The position numbers and the translations under genes were made by a program. From NCBI GenBank assembly GCA_937920085.1, contig CALETE010000065.1:1-41415 (forward strand): a stretch of 41,415 nucleotides of DNA, in the 5' to 3' direction. The notes below the pieces were generated by a model. The model saw only the letters and a list, made by a program, of their open reading frames with translations. It made no database searches and was not told where the DNA came from. Source of the stretch: an uncultured Alphaproteobacteria bacterium. Lineage in GTDB: Bacteria > Pseudomonadota > Alphaproteobacteria > Caulobacterales > Caulobacteraceae. Shown in pieces: positions 33,611 to 41,415 of this stretch. Each line of letters opens with the position of its first letter. Position 1 is the stretch's first letter.

Positions 33611-34021
33611 ATGTCGAAGTTTACGCGCGTTACTGACCATATTTCTGTCGCACCACAGGTGGCCCTGGGGGATATGGCCGCAGCCGCTGCCGAAGGCTTT
33701 ACCCTGGTCATCAACAACCGCCCGGACGGCGAGGATGCCAGCCAGCCCAGCAGCGCCCAAATGGAGGCTGCTGCCAAGGCCGCTGGCCTTGCCTATGCCC
33801 ATATCCCCGTGCGCGGCTCTCCGACATGGGATCAGGTAGAAGAAGAGCGCCTGCTCCTAGAGGGCCACGCCGGTCGAGTCTTGGCCTTCTGTCGGTCGGG
33901 AAACCGATCCATCGTCACCTGGTCCCTTGGTCAAGCCATGGCCGGGGATCGAACCCGGGACGAGCTTGTCGCCCTGGGCGATGCCGCGGGTTATGACCTT
34001 AACAATGTCCTGCCGCGCTAA
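33611..34021 (+). CDS. TIGR01244 / DUF442-like phosphatase domain protein
   Basis: This 136-residue protein resembles the tyrosine-phosphatase-like domain of the beta-lactamase-hydrolase-like (BLH) family, annotated as TIGR01244 sulfur transferase/phosphatase. It shows ISVAPQ, VINNRPDGED, AYAHIPVRG-like text and the cysteine loop AFCRSGNRS, where Cys94 is the nucleophile. The loop is C-x4-R, the form common in this family, rather than the C-x5-R of classical phosphatases. In some relatives it is linked to sulfide metabolism. The stop overlaps that of a small convergent ORF (CTAA at 34018-34021). Confidence 0.85.
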   Translation: MSKFTRVTDHISVAPQVALGDMAAAAAEGFTLVINNRPDGEDASQPSSAQMEAAAKAAGLAYAHIPVRGSPTWDQVEEERLLLEGHAGRVLAFCRSGNRSIVTWSLGQAMAGDRTRDELVALGDAAGYDLNNVLPR

Positions 34022-34173
34022 TTTCCAGCCAGGTGAATAGGGATACGCACTGCCCCAGGGGGCACCGGCGTTGGGGCCATCATCGCCACTGCCAACTGCA
34101 CCGCCATGAGACACAAGAGGGCAAAGGCGATCCGCTGGAGCCGTTTTGAAACAAAAATCGCGAGATTGACCAT
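34018..34173 (-). CDS. Possible small membrane or exported protein
   Basis: This 51-residue frame reads MVNLAIFVSKRLQRIAF then a hydrophobic segment ALLCLMAVQLAVAMM, followed by a short Pro-rich tail. It fits a single membrane anchor or signal peptide. Its stop overlaps the phosphatase stop, a pattern seen elsewhere in this window. The ribosome binding site is weak (AGG). A longer frame from 34242 is possible. Codon use is plausible but I recognise no family, so it may not be a gene. Confidence 0.35.
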   Translation of the reverse strand: MVNLAIFVSKRLQRIAFALLCLMAVQLAVAMMAPTPVPPGAVRIPIHLAGN

Positions 34174-34354
34174 CAAATGCGCCTGAAAACTCGTTGCTTG
34201 AGCTGGCAGGCGCAAAGTTCGGACCACGAGGGCCTTTTCCATTGAGGCGGAATCGTCTCATTGGACAAAAAAGGCTCTAATTCAAAAAGTTAGTGCATGG
34301 TTCGACCCGATAATCGGATCAAACTTATTGGACCCTGCCCTGGAGGACCTGCCC
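34174..34354 (+). promoter_or_regulatory. Upstream region of the MBL hydrolase gene
   Basis: This stretch contains an AT-richer block at about 34255-34325 (GACAAAAAAGGCTCTAATTC) that probably holds the promoter of the metallo-hydrolase. No -35/-10 pair stands out. Apart from the small minus-strand frame, the 34022-34354 gap has no other evident gene. Confidence 0.35.
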
Positions 34355-35248
34355 ATGATCCCCTATGTCCGCGAGATTAAATTCGAATACGGTGTCTGTG
34401 ATCAGGTCTCGCCCCTGATCCGGCGGGTCGTCGCCAACAACCCTGGCCCCTTCACCTATTTGGGTACAGGTACCTATATCATCGGCCGCGGCGAGGTCGC
34501 CGTGGTTGATCCAGGCCCTGACCTGCCCGAGCATTTGGACGCCATACTCGCGGCGACGGCTGGGGAGACCATCACCCACATACTGATCACCCATCACCAC
34601 GCTGATCACTCGCCCCTGGCAGGGCCACTTCAGGAAAAGACTGGCGCGACCATTTATGGCTGTGCCGTAGAAGTCCCCAAGGCCAAGGATAGCGTCATCA
34701 CTGAGGCTGGCGCAGATTATGGTTTCAAGCCCGATGTCAGCCTCTGCGGCGGCGGGCAGATCCTGTCTGGCCCAGGTTGGACGGTGGAAGCCATCGCCAC
34801 ACCGGGGCACACCTCTAATCACATCTGCTTTGCCCTAAAGGAAGAGAACGCCCTGCTGTCAGGGGATCACATCATGGGCTGGTCAACCACGGTGGTGTCG
34901 CCACCCGATGGCGACATGACCGACTATATGAACAGTCTGGACCTGATTAAGGCCCGGGAATTCACCACACTGTGGCCCACCCATGGACCGCCGGTCACCG
35001 AAGTAACACCCTTTATCGAGGCCTATAGCGCCCACCGCAAGGACCGAGAGGCACAAGTCATAGCTGCCCTGCGCAGCGGCCAGACCCGCATCAAGGCCAT
35101 GGTGCCGGTGCTCTATGCGGCCGTAGACGCAAGACTTCATCCTGCCGCGGCACGCTCTGTCCTTGGCCATATGATCGATCTGGTGAACCGTGGCGTGGTG
35201 ATCGCCGATGGTCCGCCAGACCTGGACGCAGACTACCGATTGGCCTGA
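34355..35248 (+). CDS. Metallo-beta-lactamase-fold hydrolase, LACTB2-like
   Basis: This 297-residue MBL-fold protein has the metal motif HHHADHS (His80-His85), a downstream ATPGHTSNHICF and SGDHIMGWS (the bridging Asp). The C-terminal ~60 residues (SGQTRIKAMVPVLY to LVNRGVVIAD) form the winged-helix tail found in LACTB2-type proteins. Relatives include nucleases and glyoxalase-like hydrolases; the substrate is unknown. MIPYVREIKFEY at 34355 is chosen because GGAGG lies 8 nt upstream. It is convergent with the acyl-CoA ligase gene (2-bp gap). Confidence 0.88.
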   Translation: MIPYVREIKFEYGVCDQVSPLIRRVVANNPGPFTYLGTGTYIIGRGEVAVVDPGPDLPEHLDAILAATAGETITHILITHHHADHSPLAGPLQEKTGATIYGCAVEVPKAKDSVITEAGADYGFKPDVSLCGGGQILSGPGWTVEAIATPGHTSNHICFALKEENALLSGDHIMGWSTTVVSPPDGDMTDYMNSLDLIKAREFTTLWPTHGPPVTEVTPFIEAYSAHRKDREAQVIAALRSGQTRIKAMVPVLYAAVDARLHPAAARSVLGHMIDLVNRGVVIADGPPDLDADYRLA

Positions 35249-35250
35249 GA

Positions 35251-37386
35251 CTAGGCCAGAACCTGACTGGCCCAGGCGTAGAACCCGACGGTGGCCAAGG
35301 CGATCGCCAGGATCAAAAGCGCCCTCAGGCCATGCCGTCGGAAGCTAACCGTCACGGCACCGATCACGCCCGCCGCTGCGGTCAGGACGCTAACGGGTGC
35401 AAGATTCCTGGCGAAGGCCAGCAGGGCTGGTCCCACGCCACTGAAACCGCTGAGGACACCCGCCTTTGATAGGCCTGCCGTCGCCAACATGATGACGGCC
35501 GGGAGCAGGGCCAGGACCAGGGCGAAGGTGAGGTAACGGCCAAGCCAAGGACGCGGCGCAAGAGCCGTTGCGGACGGTACAAAAGCCTTGGTCAGTTCTT
35601 CCGGGCGGGGAAGGCTTGCCAATTCAGTCTCAAGGGCGGCTGCGGGGCTGGGGTGAAGAAAGAGGTCAGGTTCAGCGGCCTTAAGCCCTTCCGGAGCATA
35701 GATCTTGGGCTCCGGCGGTGCTGCTAGGGCCTTTGTCACCGTCGCGGCTGCCGCAGCGGCTGCCGTTGTTGGCAGGACATAGTCGGCCATACGCTGACGG
35801 ATCAGCTTCTTGTCGATCTTACCCGTGGCACCGAGGGGGATGTCATCGACAAAGACCACGTCGTCTGGGGTCCACCACTTGGCGATCTTGCCCTCGAGGA
35901 ATTTCAGGAACTCTTCCTTGGTGGCTTCAACACCAGGCTTCAGCTTAACCAGCAAGAGGGGCCGCTCGTCCCACTTGGGATGGAAGACGCCGATCACGGC
36001 AGCCAAATCAGCCTTGGGATGGCCAGCGGCGATGTTCTCGATCTCGATGGAGCTGATCCATTCCCCGCCCGACTTGATCACGTCCTTGGAGCGGTCGGTG
36101 ATCTGCATGAAGCCGTTGGAGTCCAACGTCGCCACGTCGCCGGTGTCGAAGAAGCCGTCTTTGTCCAGGATATTGCCGCCATCGCCGCGGAAATACTCGC
36201 CCACCACGAAGGGACCCTTGACCATCAGCTTGCCGAAGGTGTGGCCGTCCCGGGGCAGGAGCTTGCCGTCGTCATCCTCGAGCTTGAGGTCGATGGCCAG
36301 GGGCGGGCGGCCCTGTTTCAGCTGATACTTCAACTGATCCTCAGCGCCCATGGCGGCGATGATGTGGTTGGGCGTCGCCTGTGTGCCCAAGGGCGAGGTT
36401 TCAGTCATACCCCAGGCATGGGTTACGCTAACGCCGTAATCGTCGCGGAAGGCCCGGACAATCGCCTCAGGCACAGCCGAGCCACCGATCACCACCCTCT
36501 TGAGGGTCGACAGGGTTCCATTGGTTTCCCGCAGGTGGTTGAGCAGCGTCTGCCAAACTGTCGGCACGGCAGCCGAGAAGGTGACCTGCTCGCTCTCCAG
36601 CAGCTCGTGGATCGAGGCACCGTCCAGCTTTTGGCCGGGCATGACCAGCTTGGCACCCACGGCCGGGGCCGAAAAGGCGACCCCCCAGGCATTGGCGTGG
36701 AACATGGGCACCACGGGCAGGACGGTATCGCAGGCCCCAATGCCCAGCACATCTGCGCCCATGGTCACCAGGGTGTGCAGGAAGTTCGAGCGGTGGGAAT
36801 ACAGCACGCCCTTTGGATTGCCCGTCGTGCCCGAAGTATAGCAAAGGCCGGCCGGGGCATTTTCATCAAACCCGCCCCATTCGCAGGACTCTGAAGCCTC
36901 CTGCACCAGGGCCTCATAGCAGAGGGCACCGGGGACCTCGTTGGTCATCCGGTCCTCGCCGGCGAAGACGATGATGTGCTTGACGGTCGGAATCTGGCTG
37001 CGGATCTGGTTCAGGATCGGCAGGAAGGTCATGTCCGTGAAGAGGACCTTATCCTCCGCATGGTTGATGATGTAGACCAGTTGCTCGGCAAACAGGCGCG
37101 GGTTGAGGGTATGGCAGACCGCGCCAATGCCCATAATCCCGTACCAGGCTTCGATATGACGGGCGGTGTTCCAGGCCAGGGTGGCAACCCGATCCCCCTG
37201 CACGACCCCAAGGGCCTTAAGCACATTTGAAACCCGCTTGGCGCGCTTGTGGACCTCGCCATAGGTGGTGCGGACAATGGGGCCCTCGACTGAGCGCGAA
37301 ACAATTTCGCGATCCCCGTGCCAGGAGGCGGCATGGTCTAGGATACGATCCACGGTCAGCGGCCAGTCCTGCATCCTGCCTTGCAT
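35251..37386 (-). CDS. Long-chain acyl-CoA ligase (AMP-binding) with C-terminal membrane extension
   Basis: This 711-residue protein begins with an acyl-adenylate ligase of about 540 residues: YTSGTTGNPKGVLYSH (P-loop), HAWGMTETSPLGT, FFDTGDVATLD, DRSKDVIKSGGEWISS and the catalytic Lys region GATGKIDKKLIRQR. It would activate fatty or related acids to CoA thioesters. After this comes an Ala/Pro-rich linker and three hydrophobic helices (YLTFALVLALLPAVIMLATA, VSVLTAAAGVIGAVTV, LRALLILAIALATVGFYAW). Most relatives lack these helices. The start MQGRMQDWP is preferred (AGGG 9 nt upstream); MTSMQGR at 37395 is also possible. Confidence 0.9.
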   Translation of the reverse strand: MQGRMQDWPLTVDRILDHAASWHGDREIVSRSVEGPIVRTTYGEVHKRAKRVSNVLKALGVVQGDRVATLAWNTARHIEAWYGIMGIGAVCHTLNPRLFAEQLVYIINHAEDKVLFTDMTFLPILNQIRSQIPTVKHIIVFAGEDRMTNEVPGALCYEALVQEASESCEWGGFDENAPAGLCYTSGTTGNPKGVLYSHRSNFLHTLVTMGADVLGIGACDTVLPVVPMFHANAWGVAFSAPAVGAKLVMPGQKLDGASIHELLESEQVTFSAAVPTVWQTLLNHLRETNGTLSTLKRVVIGGSAVPEAIVRAFRDDYGVSVTHAWGMTETSPLGTQATPNHIIAAMGAEDQLKYQLKQGRPPLAIDLKLEDDDGKLLPRDGHTFGKLMVKGPFVVGEYFRGDGGNILDKDGFFDTGDVATLDSNGFMQITDRSKDVIKSGGEWISSIEIENIAAGHPKADLAAVIGVFHPKWDERPLLLVKLKPGVEATKEEFLKFLEGKIAKWWTPDDVVFVDDIPLGATGKIDKKLIRQRMADYVLPTTAAAAAAATVTKALAAPPEPKIYAPEGLKAAEPDLFLHPSPAAALETELASLPRPEELTKAFVPSATALAPRPWLGRYLTFALVLALLPAVIMLATAGLSKAGVLSGFSGVGPALLAFARNLAPVSVLTAAAGVIGAVTVSFRRHGLRALLILAIALATVGFYAWASQVLA

Positions 37387-37491
37387 GCTTGTCATCCCTA
37401 GAGTCGGCCTCCCCAATGAGGCAGCCCAAAAGTAGTTATGTCCGGCAAAATGCGCAACGCGTTGCAAGCGCCAAGAGAAGAAAGTGGCGCC

Positions 37492-37866
37492 TTAGACCAG
37501 GGCCGCCAACTTGGGTGGCGCGGCCAGGCGGTAGCTGATCCGCAACCGCTCGGCCAAGTGGTCCCAATCCACTGGGTCCTCTCCGCCGACGCTCATAGAG
37601 AGCCATCCCGACACGCCGATATAGGGCGGGAAGATGAAAAGGTCCGGATCGGCCTCAAGCAGCATGTCCTGCTCATCCCGGCCAGAGGTCTTGATCTGCA
37701 CCGCAGTCACCTCATCGCCATGGTGATTGTGCCGGAAATAGGCGAACATCCTGCCCTTCACATGGAAGGCCGCAGCCCCATGCGACACCTTCTCTCCCGT
37801 CTCTGGCAAGGCGAGGCAGACCTCCCGCAGCCTCGCCAGCAGCGCGTCCGGATCAGCCGCCAGCAT
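37492..37866 (-). CDS. MmcQ/YjbR family protein
   Basis: This 124-residue protein shows the YjbR fold: LREVCLALPETGEKVSHGAAAFHVKG, MFAYFRHNHHGDE and VGGEDPVDWDHLAERLRISYRL. The family has a double-wing DNA-binding-like structure, but its function is not established. It starts 3 bp after the NfeD stop and is probably the last gene of the SPFH-NfeD-MmcQ operon. Length is normal for the family. Confidence 0.9.
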   Translation of the reverse strand: MLAADPDALLARLREVCLALPETGEKVSHGAAAFHVKGRMFAYFRHNHHGDEVTAVQIKTSGRDEQDMLLEADPDLFIFPPYIGVSGWLSMSVGGEDPVDWDHLAERLRISYRLAAPPKLAALV

Positions 37867-37869
37867 GAC

Positions 37870-38328
37870 CTAGGCGGCCTTGACCTTCAGGTGGGCGCCT
37901 TCAAGGCCTATAACTTCCACAGTGGTCCCCGCCGGGAGATCCAGCTCATCATCGGAGGTGGCTGCCCATTCCTTGCCGTCGATGAAGACCCGCCCTGCCC
38001 GACCGGCAAAGACGCCAACCGTCTTGCCATGATGGCCGATCAAACGCCCGGAAGCATCATTGATATCGCGATCATCATGGCCAGCCAGCTGCGGGATGAA
38101 CCGCCGCCCTAGATAGGTCGAGGCGATGGTCATGGCTGCAAACAGACCCATGGCCTGCAAGGGGTCCATCGGAAACACCATGGTCAGCACCGCCATAATC
38201 GCGGCGCAGGTGGCGGGCCAGAGCAGCCACCCAGAGCCGGTCAGTGCTTCTGATCCCAGCAGGGCCGCCGCCAGGGCTGCCCAAACCCAGAAGGGATGGT
38301 TTGCCGCCATGGTCAAAACCTGGACCAC
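37870..38328 (-). CDS. NfeD-family membrane protein, partner of the SPFH protein
   Basis: This 152-residue protein has two to three N-terminal transmembrane helices and a C-terminal OB-fold-like NfeD domain with GHHGKTVGVFAGRAGRVFIDGKEWAA. NfeD proteins associate with SPFH proteins in membrane microdomains. The start is taken as a GTG at 38328, since GGGAG lies 7 nt upstream within the SPFH stop region; ATG 38310 is an alternative. It lies 3 bp after the SPFH gene, the classical gene pair for this system. Confidence 0.9.
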   Translation of the reverse strand: MVQVLTMAANHPFWVWAALAAALLGSEALTGSGWLLWPATCAAIMAVLTMVFPMDPLQAMGLFAAMTIASTYLGRRFIPQLAGHDDRDINDASGRLIGHHGKTVGVFAGRAGRVFIDGKEWAATSDDELDLPAGTTVEVIGLEGAHLKVKAA

Positions 38329-38331
38329 GGC

Positions 38332-39306
38332 CTAACTCCCGACCGTTGGCACGGAACTTCCCCGCGGCCGAGGTGGTGGAGGCGGCGCAATATTTGCACC
38401 CTGTCTGGCACCACTGACCAATTCGCCAATGCCAGCGATGGAGCCCACCAGGGACGCCATGTCGGCTGGGACGATCACTGTGCGCTGCTGCGGGCTCTCC
38501 GCCAGCTTGGCGAAGGCTTCGACATACTTCTGAGCAACGAAATAGTTGATGGCATTGACGCTGCCAGCTTCGATGGCATCGGAGACCAGCTGGGTTGCCT
38601 TGGCCTCAGCGCCAGCCGCCCGCTCCCGGGCCTCAGCGTCGCGGAAGGCGGCTTCCTTGCGGCCCTCAGCCTGGAGGATGGCCGACTGCTTCGCGCCTTC
38701 TGCCCGGGCGATGGCGGCCTGCTTCTCGCCGTCAGCTTCGGTGATGACCGCCCGACGCTCCCGCTCGGCCTTCATCTGACGGGCCATGGCGTTGGTGATG
38801 TCTGGTGGCGGCTGAAGGTCCTTGATCTCAATCCGCGCCACCTTGACGCCCCAGGGGCTGGTGGCTTGGTCGATGACCTCTAGCAGGCGGGTATTGATCT
38901 GGTCGCGCTGGCTCAGCACCTCGTCCAATTCCATATTGCCGACCACGGTCCGCAGGTTGGTCATGGTCAGCTGGGTGATGGCAAAGTCGAGATTGGTCAC
39001 CCGATAGGCGGCGGCCGCAGCATCCATCACCTGGATGAAGACGATGGCGTCCACCTGGACGGTCACATTATCCTTGGTGATCACCTCCTGGCGAGGCACG
39101 TCCAGGACCTGCTCCATCATGTTGATCTTCCGGCCGACGGCCTCGACGAAGGGGGTCAGGAAGCTGATGCCGGGCTTCAGGGTCCGGGTGTAGCGCCCAA
39201 AGCGCTCGACGGTGAATTCCGTGCCCTGGGGCACGATCTTGATCGCACCAAGAACGACGGTGAGGGCCAGAAAGAAGAAAAGTGCGGTCGCAAACAATTG
39301 GGGCAT
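38332..39306 (-). CDS. SPFH/band-7 domain membrane protein (QmcA/stomatin-like)
   Basis: This 324-residue protein has an N-terminal membrane anchor (LFATALFFFLALTVVLGAI) and the stomatin core (VPQGTEFTVERFGRYTRTLKPG, IDQATSPWGVKVARIEIKDL). An Ala/Glu coiled coil follows (AERERRAVITEADGEKQAAI), then a Pro-rich tail (ANIAPPPPPRPRG). Such proteins build oligomeric membrane assemblies and work with NfeD and FtsH-type quality control. ATG 39306 has GGAGG 5 nt upstream. It is the first gene of a three-gene operon. Confidence 0.93.
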   Translation of the reverse strand: MPQLFATALFFFLALTVVLGAIKIVPQGTEFTVERFGRYTRTLKPGISFLTPFVEAVGRKINMMEQVLDVPRQEVITKDNVTVQVDAIVFIQVMDAAAAAYRVTNLDFAITQLTMTNLRTVVGNMELDEVLSQRDQINTRLLEVIDQATSPWGVKVARIEIKDLQPPPDITNAMARQMKAERERRAVITEADGEKQAAIARAEGAKQSAILQAEGRKEAAFRDAEARERAAGAEAKATQLVSDAIEAGSVNAINYFVAQKYVEAFAKLAESPQQRTVIVPADMASLVGSIAGIGELVSGARQGANIAPPPPPRPRGSSVPTVGS

Positions 39307-39336
39307 AGTCGCCTCCGTTGAACCTAGGCAGACACC

Positions 39337-39762
39337 CTATCTGGGTCTTGAGGCGGTGTCGCCTGTTTGGGTTGATCCAGACCTGAGAGATGTAGGATGG
39401 GCCAGGCGAGTTGCAAGGGCCCTACCATGGTTCATGACTCGCGCCATTGCGGCACGGGCCAGCGGGGTACAGGCGGGAAAGGCCCCTTGCCGCGCCACAA
39501 ACCCAGTATTGAAGGCATCCTTAAGCCGCCGAGCCAAGGCGGCATCGGGCTGCTCTGTCTCCACCAGATCCACCATGCGCGTCCGCCAAAACTGATCATC
39601 AGGGCCTTCACAGACCTGGCGCAGGCCGTGGGCCTCACCCAGGACATAGGCCAGGTCCACCAGGGTCTGACGGCTGGCAGGGTCTCGCTCCTGAGCTAGG
39701 GCTTGGCAGGGTGCCCCCAGCATGAGTCCGACCGTCAGTAAGGAAATGAGGGGGAGCCGCAT
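39337..39762 (-). CDS. TIGR02301-family secreted protein
   Basis: This 141-residue protein has a signal peptide (MRLPLISLLTVGLMLGAPCQALA). The family core is VDLAYVLGEAHGLRQVCEGPDDQFWRTRM followed by GFVARQGAFPACTPLARAAMAR. Members are restricted to Alphaproteobacteria and their function is unknown. Cysteines in RQVCEG and PACTPL may pair. It ends 31 bp before the SPFH gene on the same strand; the gene lies on the opposite strand from the YbjN gene. Confidence 0.9.
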   Translation of the reverse strand: MRLPLISLLTVGLMLGAPCQALAQERDPASRQTLVDLAYVLGEAHGLRQVCEGPDDQFWRTRMVDLVETEQPDAALARRLKDAFNTGFVARQGAFPACTPLARAAMARVMNHGRALATRLAHPTSLRSGSTQTGDTASRPR

Positions 39763-39874
39763 GGGGGCAATTTGCCCTCGCCCGTGCAGAATGTCACGGC
39801 AGTGCCCGACTCAGGCTTTGATCGCGCCATGTTCGGGGCGCACATGCACTGCGCCGCCCTCGGAGAGATTAGAC

Positions 39875-40447
39875 ATGCGCCCTGCCATTTTCGCCCTTTG
39901 CCTCTGCTTAACGGCGGCCATGCCCCTGTCAGTCGCCGCCGCAAAGACAAGCGCGCCCAAGCCCGCACCCGCAAAAGCAGCACAGGCCAAGGCCACGGAC
40001 ACCAAGTCCAAGTCGGGCCCCTTCAACGCCAGCAATCCGGCTGACATCGTCACCCTGCTCTCGACCATGGGCGCCAAGGCGACCCCAGCCAAGTCCGAAG
40101 ACGGCATGGTCTTCCTGGACGTCACGGCGCCGGGCACCTCCTTCGGGGTTCAGATGATCGGCTGTGACTCCAAGGGCGCCGCCTGCCACGCCATGGCCCT
40201 CTTCACGGTCTTCGATAAGACCGGCATCACCCTGGCCCAGCTCAACGATTTCAACCGCAGCCAGTTCGCCTGCCGCGGCCTGCAAACCCCTGACGGTCTG
40301 CCCAGCGTCATGTACGCCGCATTACTGGACAGCCACATGACCCAGGACCAGACCAAGGCCCACCTGGGCGTCTGGCAGGGCTGCCTGAAAGGCTTTGGCG
40401 AGTTTGTCGGCGACCCGGTGGGATTTCTATCGAAGCCGCATGCCTAG
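39875..40447 (+). CDS. Secreted YbjN-domain protein
   Basis: This 190-residue protein has a signal peptide (FALCLCLTAAMPLSVAAA) and an Ala/Lys/Pro-rich linker (APKPAPAKAAQAKATDTKSK). The YbjN domain (PF10722 type) follows: NPADIVTLLSTMGAKAT, DVTAPGTSFGVQMIGCD and ITLAQLNDFNRSQFACR. YbjN relatives are linked to motility and surface traits in E. coli, but a role here is not shown. ATG 39875 is preferred over upstream frames because GGAGA lies 8 nt before it and the signal peptide starts there. Confidence 0.82.
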   Translation: MRPAIFALCLCLTAAMPLSVAAAKTSAPKPAPAKAAQAKATDTKSKSGPFNASNPADIVTLLSTMGAKATPAKSEDGMVFLDVTAPGTSFGVQMIGCDSKGAACHAMALFTVFDKTGITLAQLNDFNRSQFACRGLQTPDGLPSVMYAALLDSHMTQDQTKAHLGVWQGCLKGFGEFVGDPVGFLSKPHA

Positions 40448-40533
40448 GCACAGGGTCGGTCAGTGCACATTATGTCTATAGCTGCCCAGCTAATAGCGCT
40501 GAGCCTATCTGAAATCCTTCCAGGAGTTCTCCC

Positions 40534-41232
40534 ATGATCGAAGTCCGCAGCTTTGACAGCCTGGGCGCCGCCGACCACGGATGGCTAGACGCCCGTCACC
40601 ATTTTTCTTTCGCCGACTATTACGATCCCAAGCGCATGGGCTGGGGCCCGATCCGGGTGTGGAATGACGACCGCATCGCCCCGAACACCGGCTTTCCGCC
40701 CCACCCCCACGCCAATATGGAAATCGTCACCTATGTCCGCGAAGGGGCCATTACCCACCAGGACAGCCTGGGCAATCGCGGCCGCACTGAAGCGGGCGAC
40801 GTCCAGGTGATGAGCGCCGGGTCGGGCATTCGCCACGCCGAGTATAATCTGGAGACCGGGCCTACCACCCTCTTCCAGATCTGGATCCAGCCCAACCAGG
40901 CCGGCGGCCAGCCCTCCTGGGGCGCCAAGCCCTTCCCCAAGGGCGACAGGGCCGGGCAGTTCGTGACCCTGGCCTCTGGCATAGCCGGAGACGAGGACGC
41001 CCTGCCCATCCGCACCAATGGCCGGGTGGTCGCCGCCACCCTCAAGGCCGGCGAAACCGCCACCTATCCCTTGGGCGCTGAGCGGTTCGGCTATCTGGTT
41101 CCCGCCACCGGCTCGATTGAGGTCAATGGCGTCATCCTCAAGACCCGGGACGGCGCCGCGATCCGGGATGAGGCGACCTTGACCGTCACCGCCCTGGAAG
41201 ACGCCGAACTGGTGCTGGTGGACGCTGCTTAA
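40534..41232 (+). CDS. Pirin-family protein (quercetinase-like bicupin)
   Basis: This 232-residue protein matches the YhhW/pirin family. It shows RSFDSLGAADHGWLDARHHF, the metal motif GFPPHPHANMEIVTYV (two His), GDVQVMSAGSGIRHAEYN (a His and a Glu), and FQIWIQPNQAG. Bacterial homologues dioxygenate quercetin-like flavonols or act as redox-sensitive regulators. AGGAG lies upstream of ATG 40534. It is the last complete gene, transcribed alone about 86 bp after the YbjN gene. Confidence 0.92.
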   Translation: MIEVRSFDSLGAADHGWLDARHHFSFADYYDPKRMGWGPIRVWNDDRIAPNTGFPPHPHANMEIVTYVREGAITHQDSLGNRGRTEAGDVQVMSAGSGIRHAEYNLETGPTTLFQIWIQPNQAGGQPSWGAKPFPKGDRAGQFVTLASGIAGDEDALPIRTNGRVVAATLKAGETATYPLGAERFGYLVPATGSIEVNGVILKTRDGAAIRDEATLTVTALEDAELVLVDAA

Positions 41233-41374
41233 GTCAAAGGCTGCACTTCAAAACTCGGCCACCGCCGTTCCATTTGGGACGGCGATCAAGCTGACAGCCT
41301 TACACCCCCAACTCCGGTTTTATCGGCTAGGGCCGCACCGGGGACCTTCACTCCCTCACAGCCCTATGAACTGG

Positions 41375-41394
41375 ACCCCGGCCTCCGCCGGGGT
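41375..41394 (-). repeat. Dispersed hairpin repeat, copy D
   Basis: ACCCCGGC-CTCC-GCCGGGGT is a perfect 8-bp stem with a 4-nt loop, flanked by CCTATGAACTGG and GACCGG. It shares orientation and core with copy C near 26344. The region 41233-41374 before it holds no evident gene. Confidence 0.8.
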
Positions 41395-41415
41395 GACCGG
41401 TGTTTGCTGACAGCG

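Noticed and set aside
37438..38112. A 224-codon plus-strand frame over the MmcQ and NfeD genes
   Set aside because: It is antisense to two recognisable family genes in a conserved operon order.
41268..41286. Hairpin GCCGTTCC...GGGACGGC as terminator of the pirin gene
   Set aside because: The stem is interrupted by a bulge and no T tract follows, so it is not convincing.

Overview
The window is GC-rich, gene-dense chromosomal DNA of an alphaproteobacterium, most likely Caulobacterales. This is inferred from the mix of a large TonB-dependent receptor, a TIGR02301-type protein, oligopeptidase B, TPR-fused sulfotransferase and oxygenases, a subtilase with N-terminal aromatic repeats, and hairpin repeats of the type common between Caulobacter-like genes. 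I see no phage, insertion sequence or CRISPR array. Species cannot be fixed from the sequence alone.

Layout. 1-6.3 kb: end of an unknown gene, a DMT exporter, an esterase/PhyH-dioxygenase pair, a methyltransferase, two small secreted proteins, YghU and a trypsin-like protease. 6.4-10.7 kb: a short remnant that looks like the N-terminus of a short-chain dehydrogenase, then a tightly coupled GMC oxidoreductase - oligopeptidase B - GNAT operon. 10.7-20.4 kb, all on the minus strand: a variant NRAMP transporter, a receiver / TPR-histidine kinase / receiver trio, a subtilase with eight 21-bp repeats, and an EAL phosphodiesterase with a degenerate GGDEF domain. 20.5-20.8 kb: divergent tRNA-Gln and tRNA-Pro. 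20.9-23.3 kb: SppA and a periplasmic protein.

23.4-33.5 kb is the most unusual part. Three TPR-fused enzymes (an AspH-type hydroxylase, a sulfotransferase and a 2OG-Fe(II) oxygenase) surround a 14-cysteine TonB-dependent receptor, and an OppB/OppC permease pair without binding protein or ATPase lies upstream of the oxygenase. Hydroxylation, sulfation and outer- and inner-membrane transport in one locus suggest a protein- or peptide-modification and uptake system. This is inference from gene content.

33.6-41.4 kb holds housekeeping-type genes: a TIGR01244-like phosphatase, an MBL hydrolase, an acyl-CoA ligase with a membrane-spanning C-terminal extension, an SPFH-NfeD-MmcQ operon, TIGR02301 and YbjN proteins and a pirin. 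Hairpin repeats at 26.24-26.46 kb recur at the very end (41.37-41.40 kb).
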